Under the pieces are notes generated by a model, which saw only the letters and a list, made by a program, of their open reading frames with translations, was not told the origin of the DNA and searched no databases. From Vibrio hippocampi (GTDB lineage Bacteria; Pseudomonadota; Gammaproteobacteria; Enterobacterales; Vibrionaceae), in contig NZ_CAKLCM010000003.1 in NCBI RefSeq assembly GCF_921292975.1, forward strand, positions 682,001 to 746,000: 64,000 nt of DNA, read 5' to 3'. Each line of letters opens with the position of its first letter. The stretch's first letter is position 1. This document shows, in pieces, positions 1 through 9,184 of this stretch. The translations under genes were made by a program, and so were the position numbers.

Positions 1-40
1 TAAATTTTTATGACAAAGAGTGGGAAAGATGACAATTTCG

Positions 41-739
41 TTATGGATGAATCAATGAAAAGAACTGAGCGTAGCGTAAAACCACTTTTTGCGTCACGGT
101 AGAATGGAGTGGGTGGATGTAATGGCAATAATAAGGCGATAAACCACAGCCATTCAGCAGTTGTTTGCTAAACGTTTGCTCGCTTGCAACAAGTTTAACT
201 CCTTGCTGCCGGTAATTGTCTAACTCTTCCGGCAAAGCACCGCTCCACCAATGAATCATCTCACGACTATGGCTGTGACGATTGATCCAGTGATCCCCAA
301 CGACTAATAAAATATCTTTGGGCTGAATGGAGTCGTTGTATTCTGATTGCCAATCTTGAATATGAGCGATCAGTTGCTGTCGACTGTTAAGGTTACCGTT
401 AATAAAGTGATGGGTAATAACCCAAACCGTGCCTAATGAGGACGTCACTCGGTAGAGATTGGCTTGTTCAACACGTTGCGTGCTTTCGATTGCGCGATGT
501 TTATTTGAGCCATGTTCATTTGAGCCATGTTTATTTGAGTGATGTTCACTTGGATAACCTGCTTGCAATAGATCGGCGGATAAACGCTTAGCAAACGCTA
601 GTCCTAAATGGTGCGCTGTCATCCCTTGATTGTGAATCGCAGGATAGTGCTTAACACAGAGTTGCTGACAATCTGTGGCAAAATTTTTAATACTGCAAAT
701 CACAAGTTGTTGTAACAAAGATGATGACTCCAAAATCAA
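41..739 (-). CDS. Hypothetical protein with His/Ser/Asn-rich repeat
   Basis: I do not recognise a family. The 232-residue reading frame has no signal peptide or membrane segment. Residues about 66-80 are a low-complexity pentapeptide repeat (HSNKH/GSNEH/GSNKH) produced by a 15-bp DNA repeat; the flanking sequence looks like a normal soluble domain with aromatic and His/Cys residues toward the C-terminus. The only upstream start in frame is TTG at 739, with no convincing ribosome binding site, so the true start could be one of the next few codons or the Met at residue 40. It is transcribed away from the DUF2164 gene, with a minisatellite in the space between. Function unknown. Confidence 0.55.
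   Translation of the reverse strand: MILESSSLLQQLVICSIKNFATDCQQLCVKHYPAIHNQGMTAHHLGLAFAKRLSADLLQAGYPSEHHSNKHGSNEHGSNKHRAIESTQRVEQANLYRVTSSLGTVWVITHHFINGNLNSRQQLIAHIQDWQSEYNDSIQPKDILLVVGDHWINRHSHSREMIHWWSGALPEELDNYRQQGVKLVASEQTFSKQLLNGCGLSPYYCHYIHPLHSTVTQKVVLRYAQFFSLIHP
494..553. repeat. 15-bp tandem repeat, about 3.7 copies, in coding sequence
   Basis: Consecutive 15-bp units of the form GAGCCATGTTYATTT run through this stretch with few changes. The unit length is a multiple of three, so gain or loss of units would keep the host reading frame (41-739, minus strand) open and only change the number of pentapeptides. Confidence 0.8.
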
Positions 740-835
740 GATAAAACGAAAAAGTTCAACAGGTTAAACTAAGATAAGCTAGTCTAAATGGATAGCAAGA
801 AAAAAGGAAAATGTTTTGGCACCCAGTAACAATTT

Positions 836-937
836 ACGTGATAAAGATAGTTGCGTGATAAAGATAGCTGCGTGATAAAGATCGTTGCGTGGTAAAAATT
901 GTAGCGTGATAAATAGGGTCGCGTGGCAAAGATTGCG
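836..937. repeat. 17-bp minisatellite, six contiguous units
   Basis: Six head-to-tail units start at 836, 853, 870, 887, 904 and 921. The first three are nearly identical (GCGTGATAAAGATAGTT type); the last three have diverged but keep the GCGTGRYAAA core. There are no spacers, so it is not a CRISPR array. It sits in the 271-bp gap between two divergent genes, 97 bp upstream of one start and 73 bp upstream of the other. Confidence 0.9.
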
Positions 938-1010
938 CTTGAACGCGACAAGCTGGAACAACAATCAGCAATTTAAATTGAATCATAATGACAGATCAGA
1001 GTGAAAATAG

Positions 1011-1241
1011 ATGTTTGATACCAAAAAAAGAAATGAATTAGTGATCGAGTTACAAAATTATTTTGCTGATGAACTTAGTCAGGATCTTGGGCAATTTGAT
1101 GGTGAGTTTTTATTGGACTTTATCATCACTAAAATGGGTCCCGCTTTTTACAATCAAGGATTAAATGATGCAAAACAGGTGGTTGAGAGAAAACTTTTGG
1201 ATATTTCAGACGAAATTTATGAGATAGAAAAAGAAGAATAA
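1011..1241 (+). CDS. DUF2164 family protein
   Basis: A 76-residue acidic, helical soluble protein. The central pattern, an LLDFI-x-KMGP-x-FYNQGL-x-DA stretch at residues about 35-57, is what I associate with the DUF2164 family of small cytoplasmic proteins, whose role is not established. There is a purine-rich GAGTGA eight or nine bases before the ATG. No partner gene is obvious: the next gene starts 180 bp downstream on the same strand but belongs to a different process. Confidence 0.75.
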   Translation: MFDTKKRNELVIELQNYFADELSQDLGQFDGEFLLDFIITKMGPAFYNQGLNDAKQVVERKLLDISDEIYEIEKEE

Positions 1242-1422
1242 ACTAAGGTATAAAGATCAGATCTAGCAGGATAGGGCGCGTTAAACAAAAATTTCGCCCA
1301 AGTTTGGCAAGCCAGTTTTTGACGACAATATCGGCTAGTCTTTTGGTTGTTTTTTGTAGATACTGTACTCGATTTGTTTCAATATTGTTGTTAATGCGTA
1401 ACTTAAAGGAGTGGGTGCGTTA

Positions 1423-1965
1423 ATGGAAACATCAGCTTCAAAAAATTATAACGTGATCGCACGCTTGCTACACTGGTTGTCAGCCATAGTTATCATAGCG
1501 ATGTTCGCTGCCGGTCTTTGGATGGTGGATCTTAGCTATTACAGCGAATGGTATCGAACCGCGCCCCATTGGCATAAATCGACAGGAGTTCTGCTTGCTG
1601 CGTTGACGCTATTTCGGTTGATTTGGAAATGGCTGACGCCCACGCCTGCGATGGAAGGCAAACCATTGGAACAAATGGCAGCCAAAATTGGACATAGGCT
1701 GCTGTACACCGCGCTGGCGGTGATTTTTATCAGTGGTTACTTGATTTCAACCTCAGATGGACGGGGAATCGAGGTTTTTGATTGGTTCATCATACCTGGA
1801 GGCGGTGAATGGTTTGCTCAACAATCGGACATCGCTGGCGAAGTCCATTTTTATGCGGCTTGGTCACTGATCATCATGGCGGCAGGTCATGCCATCGCAG
1901 CGTTGAAACATCACTTTATCAATAAAGATAATACCTTAAAGAAAATGTTAGGAGCTTCAAAATGA
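1423..1965 (+). CDS. Cytochrome b561 family protein
   Basis: Di-haem b-type cytochrome of the inner membrane, about 180 residues with four predicted transmembrane helices. Likely haem-ligand histidines lie in HWLSA near the N-terminus, HWHKSTG, GHRLLY and the last helix (AGHAIAALKHH). The family moves electrons between the quinone pool and periplasmic partners. I chose ATG 1423: it is preceded by TTAAAGGA, whereas the in-frame GTG at 1411 abuts that motif with no spacing. The stop overlaps the start of the YceI gene (ATGA), so the two are co-transcribed and translationally coupled, matching the frequent CybB-YceI pairing. Confidence 0.9.
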   Translation: METSASKNYNVIARLLHWLSAIVIIAMFAAGLWMVDLSYYSEWYRTAPHWHKSTGVLLAALTLFRLIWKWLTPTPAMEGKPLEQMAAKIGHRLLYTALAVIFISGYLISTSDGRGIEVFDWFIIPGGGEWFAQQSDIAGEVHFYAAWSLIIMAAGHAIAALKHHFINKDNTLKKMLGASK

Positions 1966-2525
1966 GAAAAACTCTTCTTGCTACAGGATTAGCCGTATTA
2001 TTGCCTTTCACTGCCAATGCAGCGGATTATGTGATTGATACTAAGGGTGCCCACGCCTCGATTAACTTCTCGATTAGTCATCTTGGCTACAGTTTCATTA
2101 AAGGTCGCTTTAATGATTTCTCTGGAAGCTTCAGTTACGACCCGGCAGACATTAGCGCCTCTTCCGTCGAGGTGGTAGTGGAAACGCCAAGCCTTGATTC
2201 AAACCACGCTGAACGTGATAAACACTTACGAAGCGGTGATTTCATCAATGCATCAAAATTCGGTCAAGCGACGTTTAAAAGTACCAGTGTTGCCGATAAA
2301 GGCGACGGCAAATTGGACATTATGGGCGATTTAACTCTGCACGGTGTCACGCAACCTATCGTTATCAATGCCGAATTTATTGGTGCTGGTAAAGATCCAT
2401 GGGGAGGCGAACGCGCCGGCTTTGTGGGTCATACCCGCTTAGAGCTCGCGGATTACAAAATTAAGGTGGTGGGCGACTCAAGCTATGTAGATATGGAGTT
2501 GCATGTTGAGGGTGTTAAGCAGTAA
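1962..2525 (+). CDS. YceI family periplasmic lipid-binding protein
   Basis: 187 residues with a clear Sec signal peptide (cleavage after TANA, about residue 20) and the YceI lipocalin-like beta-barrel: the N-terminal YVIDTKGAHASINFSISHLG block, the DSNHAERDKHLRS motif and the C-terminal DYKIKVVG block. Members bind polyisoprenoids such as ubiquinone-like molecules in the periplasm. The four-base overlap with the upstream cytochrome b561 gene and a terminator just downstream define a two-gene operon, and suggest a quinone/electron-carrier role rather than general lipid transport. Confidence 0.9.
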   Translation: MRKTLLATGLAVLLPFTANAADYVIDTKGAHASINFSISHLGYSFIKGRFNDFSGSFSYDPADISASSVEVVVETPSLDSNHAERDKHLRSGDFINASKFGQATFKSTSVADKGDGKLDIMGDLTLHGVTQPIVINAEFIGAGKDPWGGERAGFVGHTRLELADYKIKVVGDSSYVDMELHVEGVKQ

Positions 2526-2544
2526 CTCAGAGATTTAAAGTAAT

Positions 2545-2574
2545 AAGCCAGCTCGTGATGAGCTGGCTTTTGTT
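2545..2574 (+). terminator. Rho-independent terminator after the YceI gene
   Basis: Ten-base-pair stem AAGCCAGCTC/GAGCTGGCTT with a 5-nt loop, followed by TTTTGTTT, 20 bp after the YceI stop codon. Confidence 0.85.
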
Positions 2575-2628
2575 TCGGGTAACGGTTTTCGTGGATGTTA
2601 CCTGATCTTTATAAGGTGAGCCGTTCGA

Positions 2629-3039
2629 TTAGAACTTGAACAGAACCTTAACACTGCCATCAACCATTGCGTCATCAATATAACCAATGGCATTCGGGTT
2701 TGAAGAGACCGTTGACAGCACTTGGTTAAAATCAGCCACTTGGATTGGTGCTTCCGCTTTACCGGTAAAGACTAAGCGAGACCAAGCCGATTGCAGTTGT
2801 GATTCGCTACGACCCGTTGCGAGATCGTGGAACGCAACGCGTTGTGCATCGCCATCCTTGAGTTCGACAATAGCCGCCGTTTTACCGTTAGGTAGCTGTG
2901 TCTTCTTGCCTAAAAACAGTTTTTTTACGTCGGCCTTACTAAGGGCATCAATACCAGCAGGGTTGCCAACAACCGCAAATCCAGCATGAGCGCTAAGTGA
3001 CAATAATGAAGTGACGATTAATGTAGTGAGCTTTTTCAT
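2629..3039 (-). CDS. Miniature PstS-like periplasmic binding protein
   Basis: A 136-residue exported protein: signal peptide to SAHA (about residue 19), then a compact domain with the VVGNPAGIDALSKADVKKLF-like opening and the NAIGYI motif near the end, both typical of phosphate-type ABC substrate-binding proteins. Full PstS proteins are two to three times longer, so this is a one-lobe version. ATG 3039 is preceded by AGGAGACAAC; an upstream in-frame start at 3066 lies inside the porin gene and is less likely. It starts 10 bp after the porin stop, so the two form an operon. No ABC permease or ATPase is next to it, which argues against classical uptake. Confidence 0.8.
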   Translation of the reverse strand: MKKLTTLIVTSLLSLSAHAGFAVVGNPAGIDALSKADVKKLFLGKKTQLPNGKTAAIVELKDGDAQRVAFHDLATGRSESQLQSAWSRLVFTGKAEAPIQVADFNQVLSTVSSNPNAIGYIDDAMVDGSVKVLFKF

Positions 3040-3049
3040 TGTTGTCTCC

Positions 3050-4189
3050 TTAGAATACAAAATCAACAGATGCAGAGTAGACTAGCGTGTCATCTTCTTT
3101 AATTGCCGCAGTGGTATCGTCTACGTTTTCTGCTAGACGACCTGACGTGCCTTTAAAGTCAGCGTAAGTGACGTCTAGCTTCAGTGCCATATTTTGAGCA
3201 AAATCCCAACGTGTACCAACAGAGTAGGAGATAGTCTCAAAATTATTCACTGCTTGCTCGTAAGCAAGAATGCTATCGTAGCCAGGAACGGCCGTTTCAC
3301 GCTCTTCGTCATCCGTTGATTGTTTCCAACCGATGCTTGCGTAAGGCATGATCTCACCAAAACGGTAGCCCACTAGACCTGAAAAAGCGTCTGAATCTGA
3401 GTAGCGACCGTCAACCTCGATACGCACAGCCTCAACAACAGCGAGTAATTGACCATTGTCGTATTGAGCGCCAATCGAAGCAAACAATGCATCTTGGTCG
3501 TCCAGCATTTCTTCAGCGTAACCCGTTAAACCAAGTAGCTCGACAGAGGATGGCGCACTATAACTCGTCGTTGCAGTTGCATAGGAAGCACGGAAAGTGA
3601 AGTCATCCACATACCAGTGTGCCGTCAGACCAAAGGTCTTGTTTAAGTCAACTTCACCATAAGGTGAGTCCGCTTCATCAACTTGAGAAATACCCGCGAA
3701 AGGTTGTAACAATAATGTTGTGTCGCCGATATCGAATGGAATAAGAAGGTCACCACCGGTATAGTTGTTGATAATAATATGCTCATACACTTCTTGTGAT
3801 GGGCGAATCATCGGATAGGCGTAACCAACATCAACATAGTCCGAATACATAAAAAACGGAGTGCGAAGAATACCCGCGCGAGCCGTAACGCTATCAAATT
3901 TATAGCTTAAATAGGCGGTTTCAAATTCAGGTTCGAAATCATAACGACCATTAGCAACCACTTGAGTGGTAAATTTTGCTTTGTCATTAATAGCGAAATC
4001 AAATTGAATACCGGCAATCGTATCTTGCTTGGTGTCGAATTTTTCATCGGTATAACCCGCATAACCCACATCATTAGTTGATTTGCCAACACCAACAGAG
4101 CCGAAACCACTGATTTTTATGTCGTCTAGACTTGCGGCTTGAGCGCTACATGCAAATGCGACGAAGGCTGCCACTACTGTTTTTTTCAT
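3050..4189 (-). CDS. Outer-membrane porin
   Basis: 379 residues with a signal peptide ending SAQA (residue about 18), alternating hydrophobic/aromatic beta-strand pattern throughout and a C-terminal phenylalanine (ASVDFVF), the signature of a beta-barrel outer-membrane protein. The N-terminal ISGFGSVGVGKS and AGILRTPFF segments resemble OprO/OprP-like and other 16-strand porins, but I cannot fix the substrate. It is the first gene of an operon with the mini PstS-like gene, which makes an anion such as phosphate a reasonable but unproven guess. Confidence 0.85.
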   Translation of the reverse strand: MKKTVVAAFVAFACSAQAASLDDIKISGFGSVGVGKSTNDVGYAGYTDEKFDTKQDTIAGIQFDFAINDKAKFTTQVVANGRYDFEPEFETAYLSYKFDSVTARAGILRTPFFMYSDYVDVGYAYPMIRPSQEVYEHIIINNYTGGDLLIPFDIGDTTLLLQPFAGISQVDEADSPYGEVDLNKTFGLTAHWYVDDFTFRASYATATTSYSAPSSVELLGLTGYAEEMLDDQDALFASIGAQYDNGQLLAVVEAVRIEVDGRYSDSDAFSGLVGYRFGEIMPYASIGWKQSTDDEERETAVPGYDSILAYEQAVNNFETISYSVGTRWDFAQNMALKLDVTYADFKGTSGRLAENVDDTTAAIKEDDTLVYSASVDFVF

Positions 4190-4273
4190 ATTTTACTCCA
4201 TATTGGCACGATAGACTTGAGTGCCATGTAACTCTAGTTATTGTTGTATTCACCAAATTCAAGCCGAGTGAAC

Positions 4274-4301
4274 CCTATTATCTAGCGAACTAGATAATAG
4301 G
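4274..4301. repeat. Perfect 12-bp inverted repeat upstream of the porin gene
   Basis: CCTATTATCTAG (4274-4285) and CTAGATAATAGG (4290-4301) are exact inverted copies around a 4-nt centre. It lies 85 bp upstream of the porin start and 50 bp after the chemotaxis receptor stop, both on the minus strand. No U-tract follows in either direction, so an operator or RNA leader element is as likely as a terminator. Confidence 0.7.
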
Positions 4302-4350
4302 CAGGTCATTGAATTTTAAGTAATGGTTTGTTTGGACAGTGTTGTCCGAA

Positions 4351-5958
4351 TTAATTGACCTTAAATCGGTTGGTTAATTGATTAAGGTTGTTGCGGATCT
4401 GGTTGATTTGCTGGGCAACTTGGTTAACGTGTTCCACAGAATCTGACGTCACTTTTGCCATCGATGAAATATCACCGATCACTTCTTGCATACGAGAAGA
4501 GGAGTTCTCTTGCTGCTCGGTGGCACTGGCAATGCTTTGGTTGCGTTCACTGATATGAATAATATCGGAGGTGATTTGACGAAGAGACTCTTCGGCGACC
4601 AACGATTGTTGCACACAGCTATCGGCTTTTTCGGCACTGGCAGAAATAATCTCAGAGGCGGTGCGAGTTTGCTCTTGTAACTGTAGTAGTACGTTTTGAA
4701 TCTCTTGTGTCGAGGTTTGGGTGCGCGAGGCCAGCGTACGAACTTCGTCAGCGACCACGGCAAATCCACGACCTTGCTCACCAGCGCGAGCGGCTTCAAT
4801 GGCGGCATTAAGTGCTAGCAAGTTGGTTTGTTCAGCAATGGAGCTAATTGCATCGAGGATAGAGCTGGCACTTTGTGCATTGTCATCAAGTTGGCGAACC
4901 ACATCGGAAGCTGAGCGGACATCACTGGTTAAGTCTTGCACCGATTGAATGGTATTGGCGACTTGCGTTTCACCAAGCTGAGCTTGTTGGTTAGCGCTCT
5001 CGACTGAGCTAACGGTATCATTGGCGTTTTCAGCGATATGACGAACACCGTCAAACATCTGCTGTAGCGAATGGGTCGCCTCTTCCACAGCAATGGACTG
5101 TTTGCTCGACAACTGGTTAGAGTTTTCACTGGATTTAACCAACGTTTCTGCGATCTCATTAAGACCTTGAACATTATCTATCGTCGCATTGATATTTTGC
5201 TGCAGTTGAGAAACAAAAGTATTGAACGAGTTTGCCAGTTCAGAAAGCTCATCATTTTTATTGTGTTCTAAACGTACCGTTAGATCGCCATCACCTTCAG
5301 CGATGTCACGCATTTTTGAGCTGATGTTGTGCAGATCTTTACGAATAGCTTGAACCACTAAGAAACCAAAGATAGCAAGCAGTAGCAGTGCAGCTAAACC
5401 TAATATTAGCATTAAGCCTTTTGCGCGAGTATTGTCGTTTTCAAGGTTGATAACAGATTGTTCAAAGTCAGCAGTTCTCGCCTGGTTGAAGGCTTTAATA
5501 TTGTCGGTAAGCGAGTTGAGTAATTGATTGTTTTTTGCGCCAAGACTGGCAGCCTGAGATAAATCTAACGAACCATCAATCATTTGATACGCTATATCAT
5601 AAGCACCGTTGAAGTAATTTTTGGCTTGAGATTCTAACTCGTTAATTTGTTTGGAAAGTATCGGCATTAATTGGCGTTGCTGCTCAAAGTTGGCCAGCAT
5701 CTCATTAAATGTTTGCTGATTCTGCTCAAGCAATTCCTCGTCACCCAATGTAACGGACAGGTTAAACCTCTCGGCGATTTGACCCAAGATAATGGTATTG
5801 AGCGATGCTGAACTCATTACGGGATAGAGACGTTCTTTTAGTTCAGATACCAAGGTGGTATTTGAATTAAGTGTTTGATTACCTGTAACAAATACGCTAG
5901 ATACACCTAATATAGCAAGCGCACACAACAAGATGATTTTATTTTTTATCGACAACAT
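4351..5958 (-). CDS. Methyl-accepting chemotaxis protein
   Basis: 535 residues. A transmembrane helix at about 7-26, a helical periplasmic sensor region to about 180, a second transmembrane helix ([20 protein letters not shown]), a HAMP linker (about 205-257, DGDLTVRL), then the coiled-coil signalling domain whose hairpin tip is intact ([20 protein letters not shown], then [16 protein letters not shown]). It relays ligand occupancy to CheA/CheW. The ligand is unknown; the periplasmic part looks like a four-helix bundle. No chemotaxis genes adjoin it, as is usual for the many dispersed Vibrio receptors. No CheR-tethering pentapeptide is seen at the C-terminus. Confidence 0.95.
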   Translation of the reverse strand: MLSIKNKIILLCALAILGVSSVFVTGNQTLNSNTTLVSELKERLYPVMSSASLNTIILGQIAERFNLSVTLGDEELLEQNQQTFNEMLANFEQQRQLMPILSKQINELESQAKNYFNGAYDIAYQMIDGSLDLSQAASLGAKNNQLLNSLTDNIKAFNQARTADFEQSVINLENDNTRAKGLMLILGLAALLLLAIFGFLVVQAIRKDLHNISSKMRDIAEGDGDLTVRLEHNKNDELSELANSFNTFVSQLQQNINATIDNVQGLNEIAETLVKSSENSNQLSSKQSIAVEEATHSLQQMFDGVRHIAENANDTVSSVESANQQAQLGETQVANTIQSVQDLTSDVRSASDVVRQLDDNAQSASSILDAISSIAEQTNLLALNAAIEAARAGEQGRGFAVVADEVRTLASRTQTSTQEIQNVLLQLQEQTRTASEIISASAEKADSCVQQSLVAEESLRQITSDIIHISERNQSIASATEQQENSSSRMQEVIGDISSMAKVTSDSVEHVNQVAQQINQIRNNLNQLTNRFKVN

Positions 5959-6191
5959 AACGGCGTCTACAACTCCATGTTAACAGCATTATAAATGGCT
6001 ATGCTTGCAATCTACCATAAATAAGACAAATGTTAATTAATATTTATAGTCTGTCTATATTTTTATGAGATGATCCAAAGGGTGAATTTATAAAATTGGC
6101 TAGTTATTATCAATTGGTATTAACCAGATAATGTTGGCGATAATATATTGGTGTTGATAAAATTGTCAAATCAAAAAGTTTTATTAAAGTT

Positions 6192-7151
6192 TTACCGGTA
6201 CATGCCGATATAACCCGGGATGTTTTGCATCCAAAGGGGTGGATTTCCGATGTAGTCTTGCACTTGATGAATAAACTCACTGACGAGCTTGGTATATTTT
6301 CTATTTGGATAGACAACGTAGATACCCGTATCCATATTGGACAAGTAATAATCAGTCAGTAAAGGAGTGATCTCAAGTTGTTCGATAGAGTCGGAGAGGT
6401 TAAACAGATCAATTAAGGCATAACCCACGTCGTTCTGTACTGCCGACATGAGTGTTGTCACGTCGTTGACATAGTAATTACCTTTCATTCGGTAATTCAC
6501 CAACGATTGTGGCTTGTCTGAGGTCGCCATATCGAAATTATCAAGGGTGACACTATTATTTCGATAGATCACGGCGGGTAACTTAATCAACTCTTGAGGA
6601 GATTCGGGCATTCCGTGTTGCTGTATAAAACGATGAGAGGCCACCAGCGCAAAGTGCGTGCTGGCAATTTTTCTAGCGACTAGGTTTGATGCGCTCAGTT
6701 TACCGATACGAAACGCAACATCAAAGTGGTCGGCAATAATGTCGGTGCGCTGATCATCAAGGTGCAGAGTTATTTGAACTTGGGGATGCTGTTTAATAAA
6801 ACGGTTAATCACCGGTTGAATATAGTGTTGCCCAAAAAACACACCCGATACAATACGCAGGCTACCTTTAAGTTCCGATTGGTAAGCTTGCGCAATCCCC
6901 TGTACTTGATCGAGCGTCTGGGTTAATAGTTTCGCTTGCTCAAGAATCTCCTCGCCAGCTGACGTCAACGAAAAAGAGCGCGTTGAACGGTTTAATAGTT
7001 GAATGCCGAGCTCGGATTCCAGTTTCTTTATCTGCTTAGACAAAGCGGAGTTATCCATATCATTGAGTGTAGCGGCTTTGGCAAACGAGCCTTGTTGGAC
7101 AACATCAAGAAAAAGCTTTAATTGGTGGGAAATAGACATGGATACACTCAT
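6192..7151 (-). CDS. LysR-type transcriptional regulator
   Basis: 319 residues with an N-terminal winged helix-turn-helix (residues about 8-65: FAKAATLNDMDNSALSKQIK then LLNRSTRSFSLTSAGE) and a C-terminal effector-binding domain. Lies downstream of, and on the same strand as, the phosphatase gene at 7284-9023, separated from it by a hairpin. ATG 7151 is used here; ATG 7139 four codons later is an alternative and neither has a strong ribosome binding site. Target and co-inducer cannot be deduced. It resembles the CrgA-like subgroup that commonly regulates neighbouring enzymes. Confidence 0.9.
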   Translation of the reverse strand: MSVSMSISHQLKLFLDVVQQGSFAKAATLNDMDNSALSKQIKKLESELGIQLLNRSTRSFSLTSAGEEILEQAKLLTQTLDQVQGIAQAYQSELKGSLRIVSGVFFGQHYIQPVINRFIKQHPQVQITLHLDDQRTDIIADHFDVAFRIGKLSASNLVARKIASTHFALVASHRFIQQHGMPESPQELIKLPAVIYRNNSVTLDNFDMATSDKPQSLVNYRMKGNYYVNDVTTLMSAVQNDVGYALIDLFNLSDSIEQLEITPLLTDYYLSNMDTGIYVVYPNRKYTKLVSEFIHQVQDYIGNPPLWMQNIPGYIGMYR

Positions 7152-7230
7152 TGGTAATTTACGTTTGAAGACGATGCACCAAACGATCAGTTTAGACAGA
7201 GTATAGCCTTAACAAAGAGTTAGGGGCAGG

Positions 7231-7260
7231 GCGGTGACGAAATTTTTATTATGTCACCGC
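7231..7260. other. Hairpin between phosphatase and LysR genes
   Basis: GCGGTGAC (7231-7238) and GTCACCGC (7253-7260) form an 8-bp GC-rich stem with an AT-rich 14-nt loop, 24 bp after the phosphatase stop. There is no U-tract after it on the minus strand, so it is a 3'-end stabiliser or weak terminator at best. Confidence 0.5.
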
Positions 7261-7283
7261 CTGCTAAGCGTGTTGCAGCGCGA

Positions 7284-9023
7284 TTAATGTTGCTGACGGA
7301 GTACTTCACTCAGTGGTTGCCCTGTTGCTGCGCTGGGTAGGTTAATGCCGAGATAAGAAGAGAGCGTCGGGGCAATATCATAAGGTGTCATGTCACGACT
7401 GATCTGTTTTGCTCGAATTTTGTGACCAGCAAAAATCACCGGTACATGGGTATCATAGCGCCAAGGAGATCCATGGGTGGAGGCGATCGTCAGTCCATCC
7501 ATATCATTAATATAGGTGCGTGGGGTAAAGACGATATGGATATCCCCGGAGCGGGTCGGGTGAAAGTTATTGGCGACTAACTGGTTAACGCGAGTGTTGG
7601 CAAACTGCCCAGCTTGCAAACTTTCACTGGTTACCGCTGTTTCGACGCCGGGTACGGTCAGTAACTGCTCGGCAATGGCATTTTGTACCTCACTCAGTAC
7701 CAATTTCTTGTTAGCGATGAGCTCTCTATCTAAATAGATATAAGGTTGAGCATAAAGCTTGATCACTTCTTTAGGCAGTGCAAAGCGAGCCTCAAGCATC
7801 GCAAATAGATCATCATTCATTAACGTTTGCTTATTAAAGTACTGCGACTGTTTAAAGCCGAGTTGCTGCATGGCGGGGGCGGATTCAGGTACGCCGTGAT
7901 CGGCAGAGAGGACGATCAAGGTGTTATTGAGACCGACACTTTGATCCACTTTTTGAAATAGCTTCTCAAGAGTTCTATCAAGACGAACGAGATTATCTTC
8001 CGCTTCGAGACTTTCTGGTCCATAAAGGTGGATAACATAGTCATTGGAGGAAAAACTCACCGCAAGGTAGTCGGTGTGTTCCCCTTTACCGAGTTTTAGC
8101 TGACCGAGTAGCGTATGAGCAAAATCCGCGGTAATTTCATCACCGGCAGGACTGACGGTCAGCATTGTTGAGTAATATTTGTAGCTTGCTGGTCCGTAAG
8201 GGTGAGGGAAAGTTCGAGCAAAACCACCCAAGTCGACCTTATAACTGGCACCGGATGCGGGTTGCAGGTATTTTTCTTGCGGTAACGATAGCTGCCAAGA
8301 TTGACCGGAATAACTCTTCGCTAAGGCTTTTTCATTCCAATGCGTCACCCAAAATGGGGTGGCATCATAATAGTAGTTGCTAGTGACAAATTCAGAACTC
8401 GATTTAGAAAACCAAAATGCTTTACCGGAATGCCCTGCGAGGGAAATTGCGCCTCGGTCTTTGACGGAAACCGAAAATACCCCAGATTGTCCATTGCTGG
8501 CAATCGTCAATTCATCGCTAAATGTGGTGGCTAATATAGGCTCAGGTGAACGTCCATCTTGTGCTGCGGCTTTTTGCGTGGGATCGATTTCGGTTGATTT
8601 ATCGACACCAGCGGCGGAGTTGAGCATGTGATAATTGGGATCTTCGACGTTATAAACCAATCTGTCTAGGCTTCGGTCGAACCAGACATTGCCCACCATC
8701 CCATGAGCGGAAGGTGGCGCGCCAGTAGCAAGTGAGACGTGTCCAACGATGGTTTCCGTATTCGCGTGCTGATAGTTGGCGTTGGTGTAATAAACCCCTT
8801 CGTCCATTAAGTAACGAAATCCTCCTGAACCAAAGTGGGCTTTATAGCGTTCAAGGAGATCGCCCCGCAAACCATCTACTGTTATTTGCAGCACCAATTT
8901 AGGCAGATCAGTTTCTGTTTCTGCATAGGTTGAGGTCGAAAGTGTTGTGGTCGAAATGGTTGCGGCGACCAATAAGCAGCGTGAAAAATAGGTCGGTTTA
9001 AGTCCAAATATCAATTTTCTCAT
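7284..9023 (-). CDS. Alkaline-phosphatase-superfamily phosphatase/phosphodiesterase (ENPP/PafA-like)
   Basis: About 579 residues with a signal peptide (SRCLLVAATIS... ending STYA). Metal and catalytic motifs of the ENPP/PafA branch are visible: D50 in QITVDGLRGD, nucleophile T91 in NTETIVGH, the following TGAPPSAHGMVGN, SFSSNDYVIHLYGP, LSADHGVP, and a C-terminal STHGSPWRYDTHVPVIF histidine block. It should hydrolyse phosphate esters in the periplasm. Threonine at the nucleophile position means it is not a formylglycine sulfatase. ATG 9023 is chosen because GCAAAGGAC precedes it; the longer in-frame start at 9068 lacks a site. The neighbours are a formylglycine-enzyme-like lipoprotein and a sulfatase maturase. 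Confidence 0.9.
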   Translation of the reverse strand: MRKLIFGLKPTYFSRCLLVAATISTTTLSTSTYAETETDLPKLVLQITVDGLRGDLLERYKAHFGSGGFRYLMDEGVYYTNANYQHANTETIVGHVSLATGAPPSAHGMVGNVWFDRSLDRLVYNVEDPNYHMLNSAAGVDKSTEIDPTQKAAAQDGRSPEPILATTFSDELTIASNGQSGVFSVSVKDRGAISLAGHSGKAFWFSKSSSEFVTSNYYYDATPFWVTHWNEKALAKSYSGQSWQLSLPQEKYLQPASGASYKVDLGGFARTFPHPYGPASYKYYSTMLTVSPAGDEITADFAHTLLGQLKLGKGEHTDYLAVSFSSNDYVIHLYGPESLEAEDNLVRLDRTLEKLFQKVDQSVGLNNTLIVLSADHGVPESAPAMQQLGFKQSQYFNKQTLMNDDLFAMLEARFALPKEVIKLYAQPYIYLDRELIANKKLVLSEVQNAIAEQLLTVPGVETAVTSESLQAGQFANTRVNQLVANNFHPTRSGDIHIVFTPRTYINDMDGLTIASTHGSPWRYDTHVPVIFAGHKIRAKQISRDMTPYDIAPTLSSYLGINLPSAATGQPLSEVLRQQH

Positions 9024-9184
9024 TGTGTGTCCTTTGCCAATCAGTTTATATCCATGTAACGCATTCATCGTTTACTTGGGTGCTGTCGTTATTCGTCATC
9101 TGTTGCTATTTATTTTATCTAGCTAGTCATTTTAGTTAGCTGATTAGATTAACTCGCCACTTGGATGTGCCAATGTAGATCGAG

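Noticed and set aside
836..937. CRISPR-like repeat array
   Set aside because: Units are contiguous with no spacers, only 17 bp long and not palindromic.
779..964. 61-codon minus-strand frame across the minisatellite
   Set aside because: It only translates the 17-bp repeats; no ribosome binding site or family pattern.
2687..2989. 100-codon plus-strand frame opposite the PstS-like gene
   Set aside because: Shadow of the real minus-strand gene, which has a signal peptide and family motifs.
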